DNA of 64,000 bases from Amia ocellicauda (GCF_036373705.1 NC_089863.1:30092227-30156226), one strand, 5' to 3'. Shown: positions 1 through 11,213, counted from the first letter of the stretch. Notes: generated by a model from the sequence alone, not told the origin. Made by a program: numbers and translations.

Positions 1-838
1 GGCCCGTCTAAAGTTTGCCAATGAACATCTAAATGATTCAGAGAAGAACTGGGTGAAAGTGTTGTGGTCAGATGAGACCAAAATCGAGCTCTTTGGCATC
101 AACTCAACTAGCCATGTTTGGATGAGGAGGAATGACCCCAAGAACACCATCCCCACCATCAAACATGGAGGTGGAAACATTATGCTTTGGGGGTGTTTTT
201 CTGCTAAGGGGACAGGACAACTGCACCGTATCAAAGGGCCGATGGACAGGGCCATGTACCATCAAATCTTGGGTGAGAACCTCCTTCCCTCAGCCAGGGC
301 ATTGAAAATGGGTCGTGGATGGGTATTCCAGCATGACAATGACCCAAAACACACAGCCAAGGCAACAAAGGAGTGGCTCAAGAAGAAGCACTTTAAGGTC
401 CTGGAGTGGCCTAGCCAGTCTCCAGACCTTAATCCCATAGAAAATCTGTGGAGGGAGCTGAAGGTTCGAGTTGCCAAACGTCAGCCTCGAAACCTTAATG
501 ACTTGGAGAGGATCTGCAAAGAGGAGTGGGACAAAATCCCTCCTGAGATGTGTGCAAACCTGGTGGCCAACTACAAGAAATGTCTGACCTCTGTGATTGC
601 CAACAAGGGTTTTGCCACCAAGTACTAAGTTGAAGGGGTCAAATACTTATTTCCCTCATTAACATGCAAATAAATTTATAACTTTTTTGAAATGCGTTTT
701 TCTGGATTTTTTGTTGTTGTTATTCTGTCTCTCACTATTAAAATACACCTACCATTAAAATTATAGACTGATCATTTCTTTGTCAGTGGGCAAACATACA
801 AAATCAGCAGGGGATCAAATACTTTTTTTCCCTCACTG
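1..838 (+). mobile_element. Tc1-like transposon, family A copy a (5' end outside window)
   Basis: This is the 3' half of a Tc1/mariner element. It holds the C-terminal transposase, then about 210 bp of long terminal inverted repeat containing TCAAATACTTATTTCCCTC and ending in GGGAAAAAAAGTATTTGATC (read on the minus strand). The element ends with ...CTCACTG before a TA at 839-840, the expected Tc1 target dinucleotide. The same 3' end is found at 37.6-37.8 kb (copy d), at 25.5-26.2 kb (copy c) and, inverted, at 10.4-10.66 kb (copy b). The 5' half lies before the window. Confidence 0.93.
2..628 (+). CDS. Tc1-like transposase, C-terminal catalytic part (partial)
   Basis: This is a cut-and-paste DNA transposase of the Tc1/mariner superfamily, which acts in the nucleus on the element's own inverted repeats. 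The reading frame is already open at base 2 ([14 protein letters not shown]...), so the ATG at 53 is internal and the true start lies outside the window. The DDE catalytic triad is visible: Asp in VLWSDET, Asp in [10 protein letters not shown], and Glu in [11 protein letters not shown], a DD34E spacing typical of Tc1. It ends ...NKGFATKY before TAA at 626-628. No stop or frameshift is seen in the visible part, unlike copies b, c and d. Relative to copy b it lacks three residues at the RRN-DPKN junction. Whether the element is active cannot be judged without the 5' half. Confidence 0.9.
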   Translation, partial: ARLKFANEHLNDSEKNWVKVLWSDETKIELFGINSTSHVWMRRNDPKNTIPTIKHGGGNIMLWGCFSAKGTGQLHRIKGPMDRAMYHQILGENLLPSARALKMGRGWVFQHDNDPKHTAKATKEWLKKKHFKVLEWPSQSPDLNPIENLWRELKVRVAKRQPRNLNDLERICKEEWDKIPPEMCANLVANYKKCLTSVIANKGFATKY

Positions 839-1130
839 TATTTCTTCCCTGTATATTTCCATGCTTTTCTGTATTGTTTTACTGTATATTATTTGCATTC
901 AGTGCCCAGGTTTCAGAGCCATAAGTGAGAACTGTTATTTTGTATTGGTCAAATTATTTTCTCTATGTGTAAATGAGAGACTAGGTATCTATCTATACAA
1001 GATTAAACCTGTATATTAGACTTGTTAGACTTACATAATCTGCAAAGTATATGAAACTTGTCTATTTATAACAGGTCTACTGTTACAATTCTACACACAT
1101 GGAAAATATTTACCTCATAAACTCCCACAG
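839..1130. other. AT-rich spacer, nothing recognised
   Basis: This is AT-rich sequence between the Tc1 end and the degenerate repeat array. The open frame at 780-1019 crosses the transposon end and has no recognisable protein content. Confidence 0.5.
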
Positions 1131-2280
1131 ATTTCCCCATGAGAATGTCTATGACCCATGCCTTTCTGCGTGAGGGGAAGGACAACAGTTAAGTAATGCA
1201 TTTTCAGTATCAACAAAAATATAATTGCCTAATGCTTAAATATGTAATTTAATGCAGGGGATAGCAAAGTCCTGCAGGCCTCATTAGAGAAGTCACAAAA
1301 ATGTCTGCGGTAGGGAGCAATTCCCATGTGTGCCGCTGAAAGGAAATGGCCCACCTGGGTCTGTGGGAGTGGGTGGGCAGACTGCCAGAAAATTCAGTTT
1401 AAATCATAATAATAATAATAATAACCAAGAACAAAGACATGTTTTTAAAGCGTTGTACATTTCTCTTGTTGACGTACAGTCACATTTTTTCCCGTGGGAG
1501 GGGGTGTTTTTGGCATGCTCTGTGAGAGGGGGAGGGGTTTCAATATCAACAATAAATTAAAAGCTTAAAGTTCAATTTGAACAAAGAACAGTCCATTTGT
1601 TTTCTGCGGTTTGGCGTTTCCCATGCGCTGAAAGGAAATTACCCATCCTTGTGAGAGGGGCGGACAACACAAGTAATGCAGTTTAGATAATAACAACAAA
1701 CTAATAACCAAGAGCTAAAATATGTAATTGAATGCATGGCAAAGCTGTAGTTGGATTCCAGCACATTGACCGTAATGACCAAAGTCCTTTTGTTGGGGGG
1801 AGGGGGTTAATAATGCAGTTTCTTTCTATATCTAAATAGACTAAAGAACACTGGAGGGGTCACTCGTCTTTACACAGGAGGGGGCGATTCCCACGATGAC
1901 CTGCAGGCCTAATGGCCCATTATAAGGCAACAGTTAATTAGCACAGTTTAAATAATAACAGTAAATTAATAACCTGTATGTTATCATATGTAATATGTAA
2001 TGTCCATTGAGAGGGGGCAATTCCCTGTTCCACAGAAAGGCGTGGGTGCGAGGCAACAGTTAAGTAATTTTAAAACCAACAATTATATTGATTTATTTTT
2101 TTACACAAAAAGCATTTAAAGCAGTACAAAAATGCAGTAGTACAATCAATACAAAAGACGATAAGCGCACATCCTAGCTCTGTGAGGTAACAAGTGCAGC
2201 CATTATACCATTTTAGGAGAAGTCGCAATACATGAATAGCCTATAGCTTAAAAATGTAACTGAATGCATTGTTGTTGTTA
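1131..2280 (+). repeat. Degenerate tandem repeat array, about seven decayed units
   Basis: A loosely conserved unit recurs. It starts with a G-rich piece (GAGGGGGC-AATTCCC), continues through GAAAGG and GGCAACAGTTAAGTAATGCA, then GTTTAAATAATAACA, and ends TAAAATATGTAATTGAATGCA. Units or part-units begin near 1131, 1315, 1495, 1615, 1795, 1870 and 2005. A further fragment of the unit end lies near 2240-2275. Spacing varies (about 60-250 bp) and no unit has a convincing open frame. It lies directly upstream of the CpG-rich first exon of the zinc-finger gene. Confidence 0.6.
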
Positions 2281-2539
2281 GGCAATATAAGTAGACCTAT
2301 TTCGTTAATTTCAAATACATTAAATGTTCAATTTCTGTAAAGGATACAAATACATATTTTAAAACATTAATTGTCCTCAAGTTATATATATATATATCCA
2401 CATTAAAAGGTTCGATTTAATTACCTTATCTATGCAAATGAACGGTAATGTCATAATAGAATACAGAATACAACTAAAGTCAGAAAGGCAAATGTATCGC
2501 ACAGTGTCCAGTGCTTGCTAACTGTATTGCGGTCCTCCT

Positions 2540-2918
2540 AGCGGTTGTGAAGGCAGAGAGATGGACCTTCATGCCTCCATGCAGTCTCTTCTTGCTGGTA
2601 CCCGGATGTGATCTCATCTAGCGGCTCTGTTCTCTCTGGTGCCCCGGCGAGCTGCACTGATCCGGGAGGAGAGGCAGCGGAGGGACCGCTGAAGCTCCGG
2701 GACTGTCACTCTGACATCGCCTTAAAACGATCCCAGCAGAGCGGGATTTAAAGAAACAAAAGCAGGTCGAGTGGCAAGAGGCCGAGCAGGAGGCAGACGG
2801 GGAGTCCCGGGCGCAGGCGCAGCGGCAGGACGGGACTGGACAGACGGGCAGCCTGGGAAGGATCTGGCTCGGTGTCTGGGGGGAGCGGCGCGGCGATAAC
2901 AGGGCCGGCGGGACACGG
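2540..2918 (+). promoter_or_regulatory. CpG-rich promoter and probable non-coding exon 1 of the zinc-finger gene
   Basis: The base composition changes sharply from AT-rich to GC- and CpG-rich here (CCCCGGCGAGC, GCGGCGCGGCGATAAC). The stretch ends in a good splice donor, CGG|GTAACG with GT at 2919-2920. The next recognisable exon of the same strand begins at an acceptor (TTGCCCTAG) at 5050. I infer that this is the CpG-island promoter and 5' UTR exon of the gene. No TATA box is obvious. The transcription start is not determined. Confidence 0.55.
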
Positions 2919-3017
2919 GTAACGTTTGTGTTTCTGACCTGCTTTGTTCTGCTTTATGCAGAGATGCTGTAATATAGCGTTGCCCCACAACAAGGATCCC
3001 CTTTGCAGTACAGTCCT

Positions 3018-3046
3018 ATCTGATCTGATCTGATCTGATCTGATCT
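3018..3046 (+). repeat. (TGATC)n pentanucleotide microsatellite
   Basis: More than five uninterrupted copies of the pentamer TGATC lie in the putative first intron of the zinc-finger gene. Confidence 0.9.
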
Positions 3047-3355
3047 CTTGTGCTATCAATTCAACATGCGGTTTAATGCACTGCCACAGTAGCGCCGCCT
3101 GTTAGACTGCACACACGATGTGAATAGGGTCTGGTGCTTGTTTTTTAAAAAGGGTGATTTTTCACACGGATGTAATGTAGCCTAACCTTCAACACTAAAA
3201 GCTGGAAGCTGCACATTTGCGGTCATTTCTCTAACCCCGTATGTTCATTGTAACTGCATGACACCTTCCCATTAATAACTATCTTCTTAACAAATCCAGT
3301 ATTGAAGAAATAGGGGTGTTATTCATATTAGTAATAGCAACAATATAGCCTACAT

Positions 3356-3682
3356 CAGTGGTTCCCAAACCGGTCCTGGGGGACCCCCTACCCTGCTGGT
3401 TTTTGTTCCAACCGAGCTCTCAATTACTTAATTGAACCCTTAATTGAACTAATAATTTCCTAAATCAGAGACTTAATTATTTTTAACAGTAGGGGTTTTA
3501 AGTTAAGTATAGAATTATATTAAAAAACGTATTGAAGAAACAACTATTTTCTTACACAATTTAAAAAGTAAAATCTAAGCAGATTGTTACTTCAATTAAG
3601 GTTCAATTTAGTAATTGAGAGCTCTGTTGGAACAAAAACCAGCAGGGTAGTGGGTCCCCCAGGACCAGTTTGGGAACCACTG
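3356..3682. mobile_element. hAT-like fold-back MITE with 8-bp target duplication
   Basis: A 327-bp element starts CAGTGGTTCCCAAACC and ends GTTTGGGAACCACTG. The inverted arms are long (about 80 bp, running through CTGCTGGTTTTTGTTCCAAC). It is flanked on both sides by the 8-bp direct repeat GCCTACAT (3348-3355 and 3683-3690). CAG-type ends with an 8-bp target duplication place it in the hAT superfamily. It has no coding capacity and is non-autonomous. It sits in the putative intron of the zinc-finger gene. Confidence 0.88.
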
Positions 3683-3690
3683 GCCTACAT

Positions 3691-5050
3691 GATAGTGTGG
3701 TAACTACTTTAGACTGGATTAGGCTATACAGTACAGTGGGAGCAGTAAGACTTTTGTATAGAACTTAAGTATCAATACATGAAAAGACCCTGAAATCTTC
3801 TGTTTGTACGCTATTTAAAATGTTACCAGTAAAACTACACTACCTAAAGACTTGGAATAATTGTATTATGCCATTTGGAGCAGGTGATGGCACTCGTCTT
3901 GGTATTAACCAGTGGAAACATCTTGGGGAGCTGTTCATCCAGCAGTTGATTGACAAAGGTTGATGATGATAATGATATTATTTTTGAAATCATGTGGTTT
4001 GTTTGTTTTTAATTTACATATATCAGCCCTCCCAAATCTGGAATGAACTTGGCCTGCCACTACAGTGAAAGGCATGCAGGCACTTCGAGAACATGCACTG
4101 CCAGGCCATCTGCTGCTTACTCACCCTGCTGGCACTGCAGATCAAACGCAGAGCTATAGTACACCGGGGAGGACTGGCACAGCTCACACTGCCTGCATTT
4201 ACTTGGGACGTTCAGTCGTGCCAAATGCCCCGCTCTGAGTGACAAATATAAATGGGTTAGGGCTGCTTTATACTCCGTCACACGACCGCCGTGGACGGCC
4301 TTGTGACCAGTGCTGTCACTCCACTGTGCTGTTTATAGTTCCTTGCTACAGTTGCCCTGCCTCAGAATGACTGTCACTGATCTTGTTGTTGGGAGTTGAC
4401 ATTAGGTGAACTGTTACTTGATCAGTGACTGCATTGGTGTGGGTACCAGAACACTAAATTGGATGACAGGCTGTCCAGAAGCAGCTCAGTGTAATTTTCC
4501 ACATAGCGTACAACGCATAATGTATACAAAATTTAAGTTTAATAGCTAAATGCATGTCAGAATTACTATGAATCGCAGTCCTAATATAAATTAAAGATGT
4601 AGGGTATATGCACGTGTATGTTTAAAAAACAATGACAGAGAAACAAGAGAGCATTGATTTGTAACAGTAGTGAAAAAATTTAATTTGTATACTTAATACA
4701 GCAAACAATATAGATGCAATACAGTAGTAGTGGAAAATCTTTTTTCATTGATTTAACATATAAGTAGTAGGGAAACCCCCTCGTTTTGCCTCTATTCAAT
4801 TTACTGGAATAGTGACCTAAACTCTTCAACAACAAGCACTGAAGAGTTATAAATAAATAAGCAGTTTAATGAATAGTATGCATTATAGTCAATTACTAAT
4901 ATGGTTTCAAATTGTGTGAAGACTTTCCACTACAGCTTTGTTGAATAATCTGTCATTGTTGTTTTGCAATGAAGCTATGGTACAAAAACTCTGTCTTAAA
5001 GCCCCATTGTGACTTTTATTAATGGCCTCCCGTTTTATGTCTTGCCCTAG
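3691..5050 (+). other. Rest of the putative intron 1 of the zinc-finger gene
   Basis: This is mostly unique AT-rich sequence with no exon or known repeat that I can recognise. It ends in a pyrimidine-poor but usable acceptor, TCTTGCCCTAG. Confidence 0.5.
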
Positions 5051-5233
5051 GAGCTGGAGGGGCCAGTGTTCTCCCCGGAACTGAGAAACTCTTGTTTGGA
5101 TACAGTGTTAGGAGTATGGCTCTGGTCTAAGCCAGGACACTAAGCCCGCCCTCCTGAAGGAAAGCGGGGGCTTCCTGAACAGTGCAGGGCATTGCAAAGC
5201 ACAGAGGAGCTCAGCCAACTGGAATCTGTCAAC

Positions 5234-7351
5234 ATGGCAGAGCCAGAGACGGATAGTATTGCACAAGAACTGGATTCAGTGGCTCTAACTTGTGCTACGC
5301 AGGCACTTGGTGCACTAGGGTCTGAACCTGCTATACATGGCTGTAGCACTCCGGGACTGGAGTCATACCACATGGGGGAGATCTCGGAAATGCCTTTCCC
5401 CAGCACTGCACGGCTGGGGTCGGATGTGACTTGTGTCCTGGTCCCGGACTGTGTTAAAGAAGAGAAAGGTGGAACAGATCCGGTGATCCTCGAGACCGAG
5501 TTTAAGACGGAGCAGTTTGACGAACGTGTGGACGAGTTTGAAGGGGAGGAAGGAACGGAAGCTATCTGTAAAGTAGAGGCGGACTTGACTGTACAAGAGG
5601 TGTCATTGCTGGACCCTCAGACCGCTCTGGCAGGACTGTATGGCTTGGAGCCTACTGACATGGGGAAGGGGCATAGTGGACTGTGCCGGCGGTGGGTGAA
5701 AGTGGAGATTCAGTTGTCGCCGTGTGCAGGACCCTCCACTCCGCCCCACGAGAGGGGGTTGGGCGGAGATTCCAAGAGCTGCCACTGCTGTGCCCAGTGT
5801 GGGAAGATGTTTAGCCGGTTGCAGATGCTCACGGTGCACCAGCGCATCCACACCGGGGAGAAGCCATACTGCTGCGCCCAGTGCGGCATGCGTTTCAGCT
5901 ACGTGGGCTACCTGAAATCCCACCAGAGGACTCACACAGGGGAGAGGCCCTATCAGTGCCCCCAGTGCGCCAAGAGCTTCGGCCAGGCGGCCCACCTCAA
6001 GATGCACCTACGCATCCACACGGGCGAAAGGCCCTACTGCTGCACCCAGTGCGGCAAGACGTTCAGGCGTACAAACTGCCTCAAATCACACCAGCGGGTC
6101 CACACCGGAGAGCGGCCCTACTGCTGCTCCCAGTGCGGTAAGTGCTTCAGCAGACTGGACATCCTCAAAGTCCACCAGCGTAGCCATACAGGGGAAAGAC
6201 CATACTGCTGCGCCCAGTGCGGGAAGACCTTCAGCCAGGCCATCAACCTCAAGAGGCACCAGCGGGTCCACACGGGTCAGAGGCTGTACTGCTGTGGCCA
6301 GTGTGGGAAGAGCTACCGCCACCTGGGGGCCTTCAAAGCCCACCAGCGCCTCCACGCTGACCAGACGGTATACTGCTGCGCCCAATGTGGGAAACGCTTT
6401 GCCCAGGCCAAGCTCCTGAAGAAGCACCAGAAGATCCACTCTGGAGAGAGGCGTTTCTTCTGTGTGCAGTGCGGGAAGGCGTTTGGCCAGCGCACCCATC
6501 TCAAAGTGCACCAGCGCATCCACACGGGGGAGAAGCCGTATGCCTGCGGAGAATGTGGCAAGAGCTTCAACCAGGCCACCATCCTTAAGACGCACCAGCG
6601 CATGCACACCGGTGAGAGGCCCTACCGCTGTGCCCAGTGTGGGATGAGCTACAGACATCGGACATCCCTGCGCTCGCACCTGAAAGTCCACTCAGGTGAG
6701 CGGCCGCACTCCTGCGCCCAGTGCGGGAAGACGTTCAGCCAGGCGGGCAACCTCAAGGCCCACCTGCGCATGCACACGGGGGAGCGGCCGCACTCCTGCG
6801 CCCAGTGCGGGAAGAGCTTCAGCCAAGCGTCTCACCTAAAGTCCCACCAGCGCGTCCACACGGGGGAGCGGCCCCACTGCTGCGCCCAGTGCGGGAAGAC
6901 CTTCAGCCAGGCCGCCCACCTTCGTTCGCACATGCGCATGCACACGGGAGAGAAGCCCCACAGCTGCTCCCAGTGCGGCAAGCGCTTCAGTCAGACGGCC
7001 CACCTCAAAACGCACCTGGGCATCCACACGGGAGAGCGGCCGCACCGCTGCAGCCAGTGCGGCAAGACGTTCAAGCGCCCGGCCTCACTGAAGTCGCACC
7101 AGCGCCTCCACACCGGGGAGCGGCCCTACTGCTGTCCCCTGTGTGGCCGCTGTTTCAACCGCTCGGACATCCTCAAGGCCCACCTGCGCAGCCACACGGG
7201 GGAGAGGCCGTACTGCTGCTCCCAGTGCGGCAAGACCTTCACGCAGTCCATCAATCTGAAGAGACACCAGCAGGTTCATGCCCTGGAAAAAAACAATGAT
7301 TGTGCAGTGCGGGAAAGCGAGTGCGGCCTTGGGGAGAGCTGCAGTGCCTGA
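5234..7351 (+). CDS. C2H2 zinc-finger protein with 18 fingers, 705 aa
   Basis: This is a probable sequence-specific nuclear DNA-binding regulator. The coding exon begins at the acceptor at 5050. An in-frame TAA at 5141 makes the ATG at 5234 ([11 protein letters not shown]) the first in-frame start. A five-codon upstream ORF (5116-5130) precedes it. Residues 1 to about 190 are acidic and lack fingers, with possible sumoylation motifs (VKEE, VKVE, CKVE). No KRAB, SCAN or BTB domain is seen. Eighteen consecutive Kruppel-type fingers follow, with C-x2-C-x12-H-x3-H spacing and mostly HTGERP/HTGEKP linkers. Linkers are altered after fingers 6 (HTGQRL), 7 (HADQTV) and 8 (HSGERR). Many fingers carry an extra Cys directly before the first zinc Cys (YCC). 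Fingers 4-6 resemble 16-18, suggesting an internal duplication. The frame is fully open and GC-rich against AT-rich flanks. Orthology cannot be assigned from the sequence alone. Confidence 0.95.
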   Translation: MAEPETDSIAQELDSVALTCATQALGALGSEPAIHGCSTPGLESYHMGEISEMPFPSTARLGSDVTCVLVPDCVKEEKGGTDPVILETEFKTEQFDERVDEFEGEEGTEAICKVEADLTVQEVSLLDPQTALAGLYGLEPTDMGKGHSGLCRRWVKVEIQLSPCAGPSTPPHERGLGGDSKSCHCCAQCGKMFSRLQMLTVHQRIHTGEKPYCCAQCGMRFSYVGYLKSHQRTHTGERPYQCPQCAKSFGQAAHLKMHLRIHTGERPYCCTQCGKTFRRTNCLKSHQRVHTGERPYCCSQCGKCFSRLDILKVHQRSHTGERPYCCAQCGKTFSQAINLKRHQRVHTGQRLYCCGQCGKSYRHLGAFKAHQRLHADQTVYCCAQCGKRFAQAKLLKKHQKIHSGERRFFCVQCGKAFGQRTHLKVHQRIHTGEKPYACGECGKSFNQATILKTHQRMHTGERPYRCAQCGMSYRHRTSLRSHLKVHSGERPHSCAQCGKTFSQAGNLKAHLRMHTGERPHSCAQCGKSFSQASHLKSHQRVHTGERPHCCAQCGKTFSQAAHLRSHMRMHTGEKPHSCSQCGKRFSQTAHLKTHLGIHTGERPHRCSQCGKTFKRPASLKSHQRLHTGERPYCCPLCGRCFNRSDILKAHLRSHTGERPYCCSQCGKTFTQSINLKRHQQVHALEKNNDCAVRESECGLGESCSA

Positions 7352-7682
7352 CAGTCCCAGCAGTGGATCAACACAAAGTGTCGAGTGCATCTGCCACGTC
7401 CTTCAAAATACTTTTTCTGATTGTGTTCACTCCTGTTTATTGAGGTGGGACCTTCTAACCAATTGAATCCCGTCAGCCTCACCTGTTCCAGTCCAGTCAA
7501 ACTTGATTTGTGTACGACTACTGAGGATCTTCTTGAGCTTATGCAGTTCAACACGTTGGCAATTTGGCACTCCTTAGCATTGCAGGTTATGGCTGGGCTA
7601 GGTGTATCTTTTATTATAATTATTAAAAATATACCATGAACAATGTCAAATATCATCACCCTACAACTACCAAAAGTACAAG

Positions 7683-7688
7683 AATAAA
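7683..7688 (+). other. Polyadenylation signal AATAAA, zinc-finger gene
   Basis: A canonical AATAAA lies about 330 bp after the zinc-finger stop codon on the same strand. It is the best candidate for the transcript end. Confidence 0.55.
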
Positions 7689-9326
7689 ACACATCCCATC
7701 CACTTCTTGAAAGTATAATTACAAGAGTCAGTTTAAAATTTATTACAAATTACAAAGCCCACAAAGTCAGTGGGCATTGGATAGTAGTACTTTTATATTA
7801 GTTTAGTTTATATACAACAAACAAACCAGACATCAACAAAAATCTAGATATAAAGAATAGCATTCAGCACTTAAAATACTTAACTACAGTGACTGTTCTT
7901 TACAATAACGTAAAACTACTTTGACAGTTATAATTAATAATTGTTCATGTTAATATATAAAATACATTTTAAGCAAATCAATATTTATCAAATGTTCTGA
8001 TCTAGATTAGAATGTAAGACTTGTATAGTAAAATAGCTTTTACTTTTTAAAATTCAAAAGCATTAATGATTGACCTTTTTTGACACCTGAAGAGATTTAT
8101 ATTGCATTCCCTGATTGGTCCATATTACGCTTACAACACTGTCCGCGTCTGCGTATATTTGATTTGTACACAAGATGCCTTCATGTATACATTCTCTTGC
8201 AACAAAATCATTCGGGATTGATCCCTGATTTGTTTTCAGCAGATTTGTGGGCATTTATAATGGCCCATGGGATCACCTAAATGTCGGAATTGGGCAACAA
8301 ATCTGCAAACACTCGTGTCTGAAGCAAAGACATTATTCTAGGGTACCATGCACGTGTAGGATGATCAAAAATATTCCCCACAATGCTCGAGAGGCATCAC
8401 TCTGTACTCCTGGGGAAGACGATCCAGCACTTCATAGCACACCTATCAACAGCTTTGATACAAGGCTTCTGTGATTCCAGTTGAAAGGTAAGATACCTAT
8501 AATCCCTTTCTTGGGAACTGTTTTCTCTTTTACATAACCAAGGTTACATCTGCAACCCAACAATTAATTAATGTGGGCTATAGTGTATATGTTTCCAATG
8601 TGCCATGCAACGACTACTTATGTTTTTATATATTATAAATTCAAATGAGAATTGTGCTATATTAAATAAAATACGACCTATATAAAAAACTAAATGTAAA
8701 AAGTTTTGTGAGTGTAATATGTAGATGTATCATTTTGAACTGTAAAATATGTCAAGTGACAACCTGTTACCTATCATTATTTTTATATATATTTAAAATA
8801 AGGTAAAAAAAAAAAAAAACATCCGGTGAGCTGAAAACATCCAAGGTGGGCAAATGGACAACGTCAGTGTCCCAAAGATGCATACATAACTGATTTTGCG
8901 TGTTCCTCTGTAATGCAAGGTCGACTTAACAGGAAAGTTGAAAATTTTTTCGTTCTTGATTGGTGTCTTTACAAAATCACAGTTCCTTCAGGATTGTCTT
9001 TGAACTCTAATCAACTGCTTCTCTCTTCTGTTTACTGCTGAAATTAACCCTGACCTGGTGTCCATGGTACATAGAACTCAGCTTTGTTTTTTAGTTGAAT
9101 CTCTTGACTAGATCTGAAGGATGCAGTGAGGTTGTGGAGAGTTTTCATTGAAGATGCAGGTGAAGATGGATGCTCAGGTCTTACGGATACATTTAGTTTG
9201 TGTATATATATTTCATGGAGTAGGAAATGCAGTATAAACTTGGTATAGACTGTGGTATAAACATGATTTGGTATTTGTTTTAAAAAGCATAAAGTGTTTT
9301 CCCCGACACATGCGCATGTGCGACCC
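7689..9326. other. Intergenic, nothing recognised apart from an A-run
   Basis: This is AT-rich unique sequence. A run of A (about 8806-8819) may mark an old retroposed end, but nothing upstream of it is recognisable. A perfect 14-bp palindrome, CACATGCGCATGTG, lies at 9307-9320 just outside the truncated Tc1 copy. Confidence 0.5.
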
Positions 9327-9329
9327 GGC

Positions 9330-10288
9330 CACCAGGTTTCACACATCTCAGGAGGGATTTTGTCCCACTCCTCTTTGCAGATCCTCTCCAAGTCATTAAG
9401 GTTTCGAGGCTGACGTTTGGCAACTCGAACTTTCAGCTCCCTCCACAGATTTTCTATGGGATTAAGGTCTGGAGACTGGCTAGGCCACTCCAAGACCTTA
9501 ATGTGCTTCTTCTTGAGCCACTCCTTTGTTGCCTTGGCTGTGTGTTTTGGGTCATTGTCATGCTGGAATACCCATCCACGACCCATTTTCAATGCCCTGG
9601 CTGAGGGAAGGAGGTTCTCACCCAAGATTTGACAGTACATGGCCCCATCCATCGTCCCTTTTATGCGGTGCATTTGTCCTGTCCCCTTAGCAGAAAAACA
9701 CCCCCAAAACATAATATTTCCACCTCCATGTTTGACGGTGGGGATGGTGTTCTTGGGGTCATAGGCAGCATTCCTCCTCCAACAAACACGGTGAGTTGAG
9801 TTGATGCCAAAGAGCTCGATTTTGGTCTCATCTGACCACAACACTTTCACCCAGTTCTCCTCTGAATCATTCAGATGTTCATTGGCAAACTTCAGATGGG
9901 CCTGTACATGTGCTTTCTTGAGCAGGGGGACCTTGCGGGCGCTGCAGGATTTCAGTCCTTCACGGCGTAGTGTGTTACCAATTGTTTTCTTGGTGACTAT
10001 GGTCCCAGCTGCCTTGAGATCATTAACAAGATCCTCCCGTGTAGTTCTGGGCTGATTCCTCACCGTTCTCATGATCATTGAAACTCCATGAGGTGAAATC
10101 TTGCATGGAGCCCCAGACCGAGGGAGACTGACAGTTATTTTGTGTTTCTTCCATTTGCGAATAATCGCACCAACTGTTGTCACCTTCTAACCAAACTGCT
10201 TGGCGATGGTATTGTAGCCCATTCCAGCCTTGTGTAGGTCTACAATCTTGTCCCTGACATCCTTGGACAGCTCTTTGGTCTTGGCCAT
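9330..10288 (-). pseudogene. Tc1-like transposase, family A copy b (broken)
   Basis: It starts at the ATG whose complement is 10286-10288 ([20 protein letters not shown]), with an N-terminal helix-turn-helix paired-type domain. An in-frame TAG at 10187-10189 replaces the GAG expected in QLGEKV. The same frame then reopens through the whole catalytic domain with all three acidic residues ([23 protein letters not shown]). Near 9345 a one-base loss (GTGTGAAACC versus GTGTGCAAACC) shifts the frame, and the element ends a few codons later. The open frame running on to 9044 is therefore not transposase. It is inactive as it stands. Confidence 0.92.
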
Positions 10289-10331
10289 GGTGGAGAGTTT
10301 GGAATCTGATTGATTGATTGCTTCTGTGGAC

Positions 10332-10426
10332 AGGTGTCTTTTATACAGGTAACGAGCTGAGATTAGGTGCACTCCCTTTAAGAGAGTGCTCCTAATCTCA
10401 GCTCGTTACCTGTATAAAAGACACCT
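10332..10426. repeat. Internal palindrome of Tc1 family A, with TATA on both arms
   Basis: A near-perfect inverted repeat of about 95 bp lies 45 bp upstream of the transposase ATG. Each arm contains the TATA-like string TATAAAAG, so one TATA points at the transposase and the other points outward. The same structure occurs in copy d at 36510-36604. Confidence 0.88.
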
Positions 10427-10657
10427 GGGAGCCAGAAATCTTGCTGATTGATAGGGGATCAAATACTTATTTCCCTCATTAACATGCAAATCAATTTATA
10501 ACTTTTTAGAAATGCGTTTTTCTGGATTTTTTTGTTGTTATTCTGTCTCTCACTGTTAAAATACACCAACCATTAAAATTATAGACTGATAATTTCTTTG
10601 TCAGTGGGCAAACGTACAAAATCAGCAGGGGATCAAATACTTTTTTCCCTTACTGTA

Positions 10658-11213
10658 CATGGTTAGCTTAGGTCAAATAACCAGTGTTGAGCCAGTACTG
10701 GTTCCACATTGCCCACAACTGTAAACCAGTCAAATGTTTCCCATTGGTATTTAGCCGAACGGCTTAAACAGTATCTCAAAACAGTATCTCCACCAATCAG
10801 GACTAGGCCTACATCAAGGGAACCCCTGATGAATCACCCCCACCCAAGAACTCCCCCCGAGGGCCGGTGAGGGACCCCCACCAGAGGGAAAGAAGCACCA
10901 TTTAGAAATGTCTGATCTTGCTGTTGTAACACATAATTATACTGTCTGTAGGGGAGGCAACCATTAATCATTGGCCTTAAGTCATGGACCATTATTTTCT
11001 CCTATAACAATCTGCCATCCTTAGGGGTTTTTGTTCTTCTCTACTCCGTGCCTATTTACGTTTTTTTTCAATCTGAAAAGTCAACTCTGTTTAGGGCGCT
11101 TTACTAAATCACAATGGAATTCAATTGATAGGAATACCTAAGCACGTCCTTTTCATGCTTAACACAGATAAGTCCCAGTCAAAGGGAGTCGGGCTGTTAC
11201 TCTTGCTCCTCAC
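10658..11213. other. Spacer after Tc1 copy b; expected MS4A-1 tail exon not found
   Basis: The last coding exon of MS4A-1 (PVIVIQ-type tail) would be expected here on the minus strand. I do not find it. The sequence is unique and shows no other recognisable feature. Confidence 0.5.

Larger units (their letters stand above)
9327..10655 (-). mobile_element. Tc1-like transposon, family A copy b, 3'-truncated
   Basis: The element is read on the minus strand. Its 5' terminal repeat ends at 10655 next to a TA (10656-10657). It runs through a long inverted repeat, an internal palindrome and the transposase. It is cut off at 9327, inside the codons for [10 protein letters not shown]. The last part of the transposase and the 3' terminal repeat are missing. 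Confidence 0.92.

Noticed and set aside
6086-6691. Long antisense open frame (201 aa) and several others across 5.1-7.4 kb
   Set aside because: They are shadows of the zinc-finger repeats. The 84-bp periodic codons keep other frames open, and the translations only repeat degenerate LxRVDALV-like strings.
9044-9326. C-terminal 95 residues of the long minus-strand frame 9044-10183
   Set aside because: This is read-through past the truncated end of the Tc1 transposase into flanking DNA after a one-base loss. It has no homology to the family's C-terminus.
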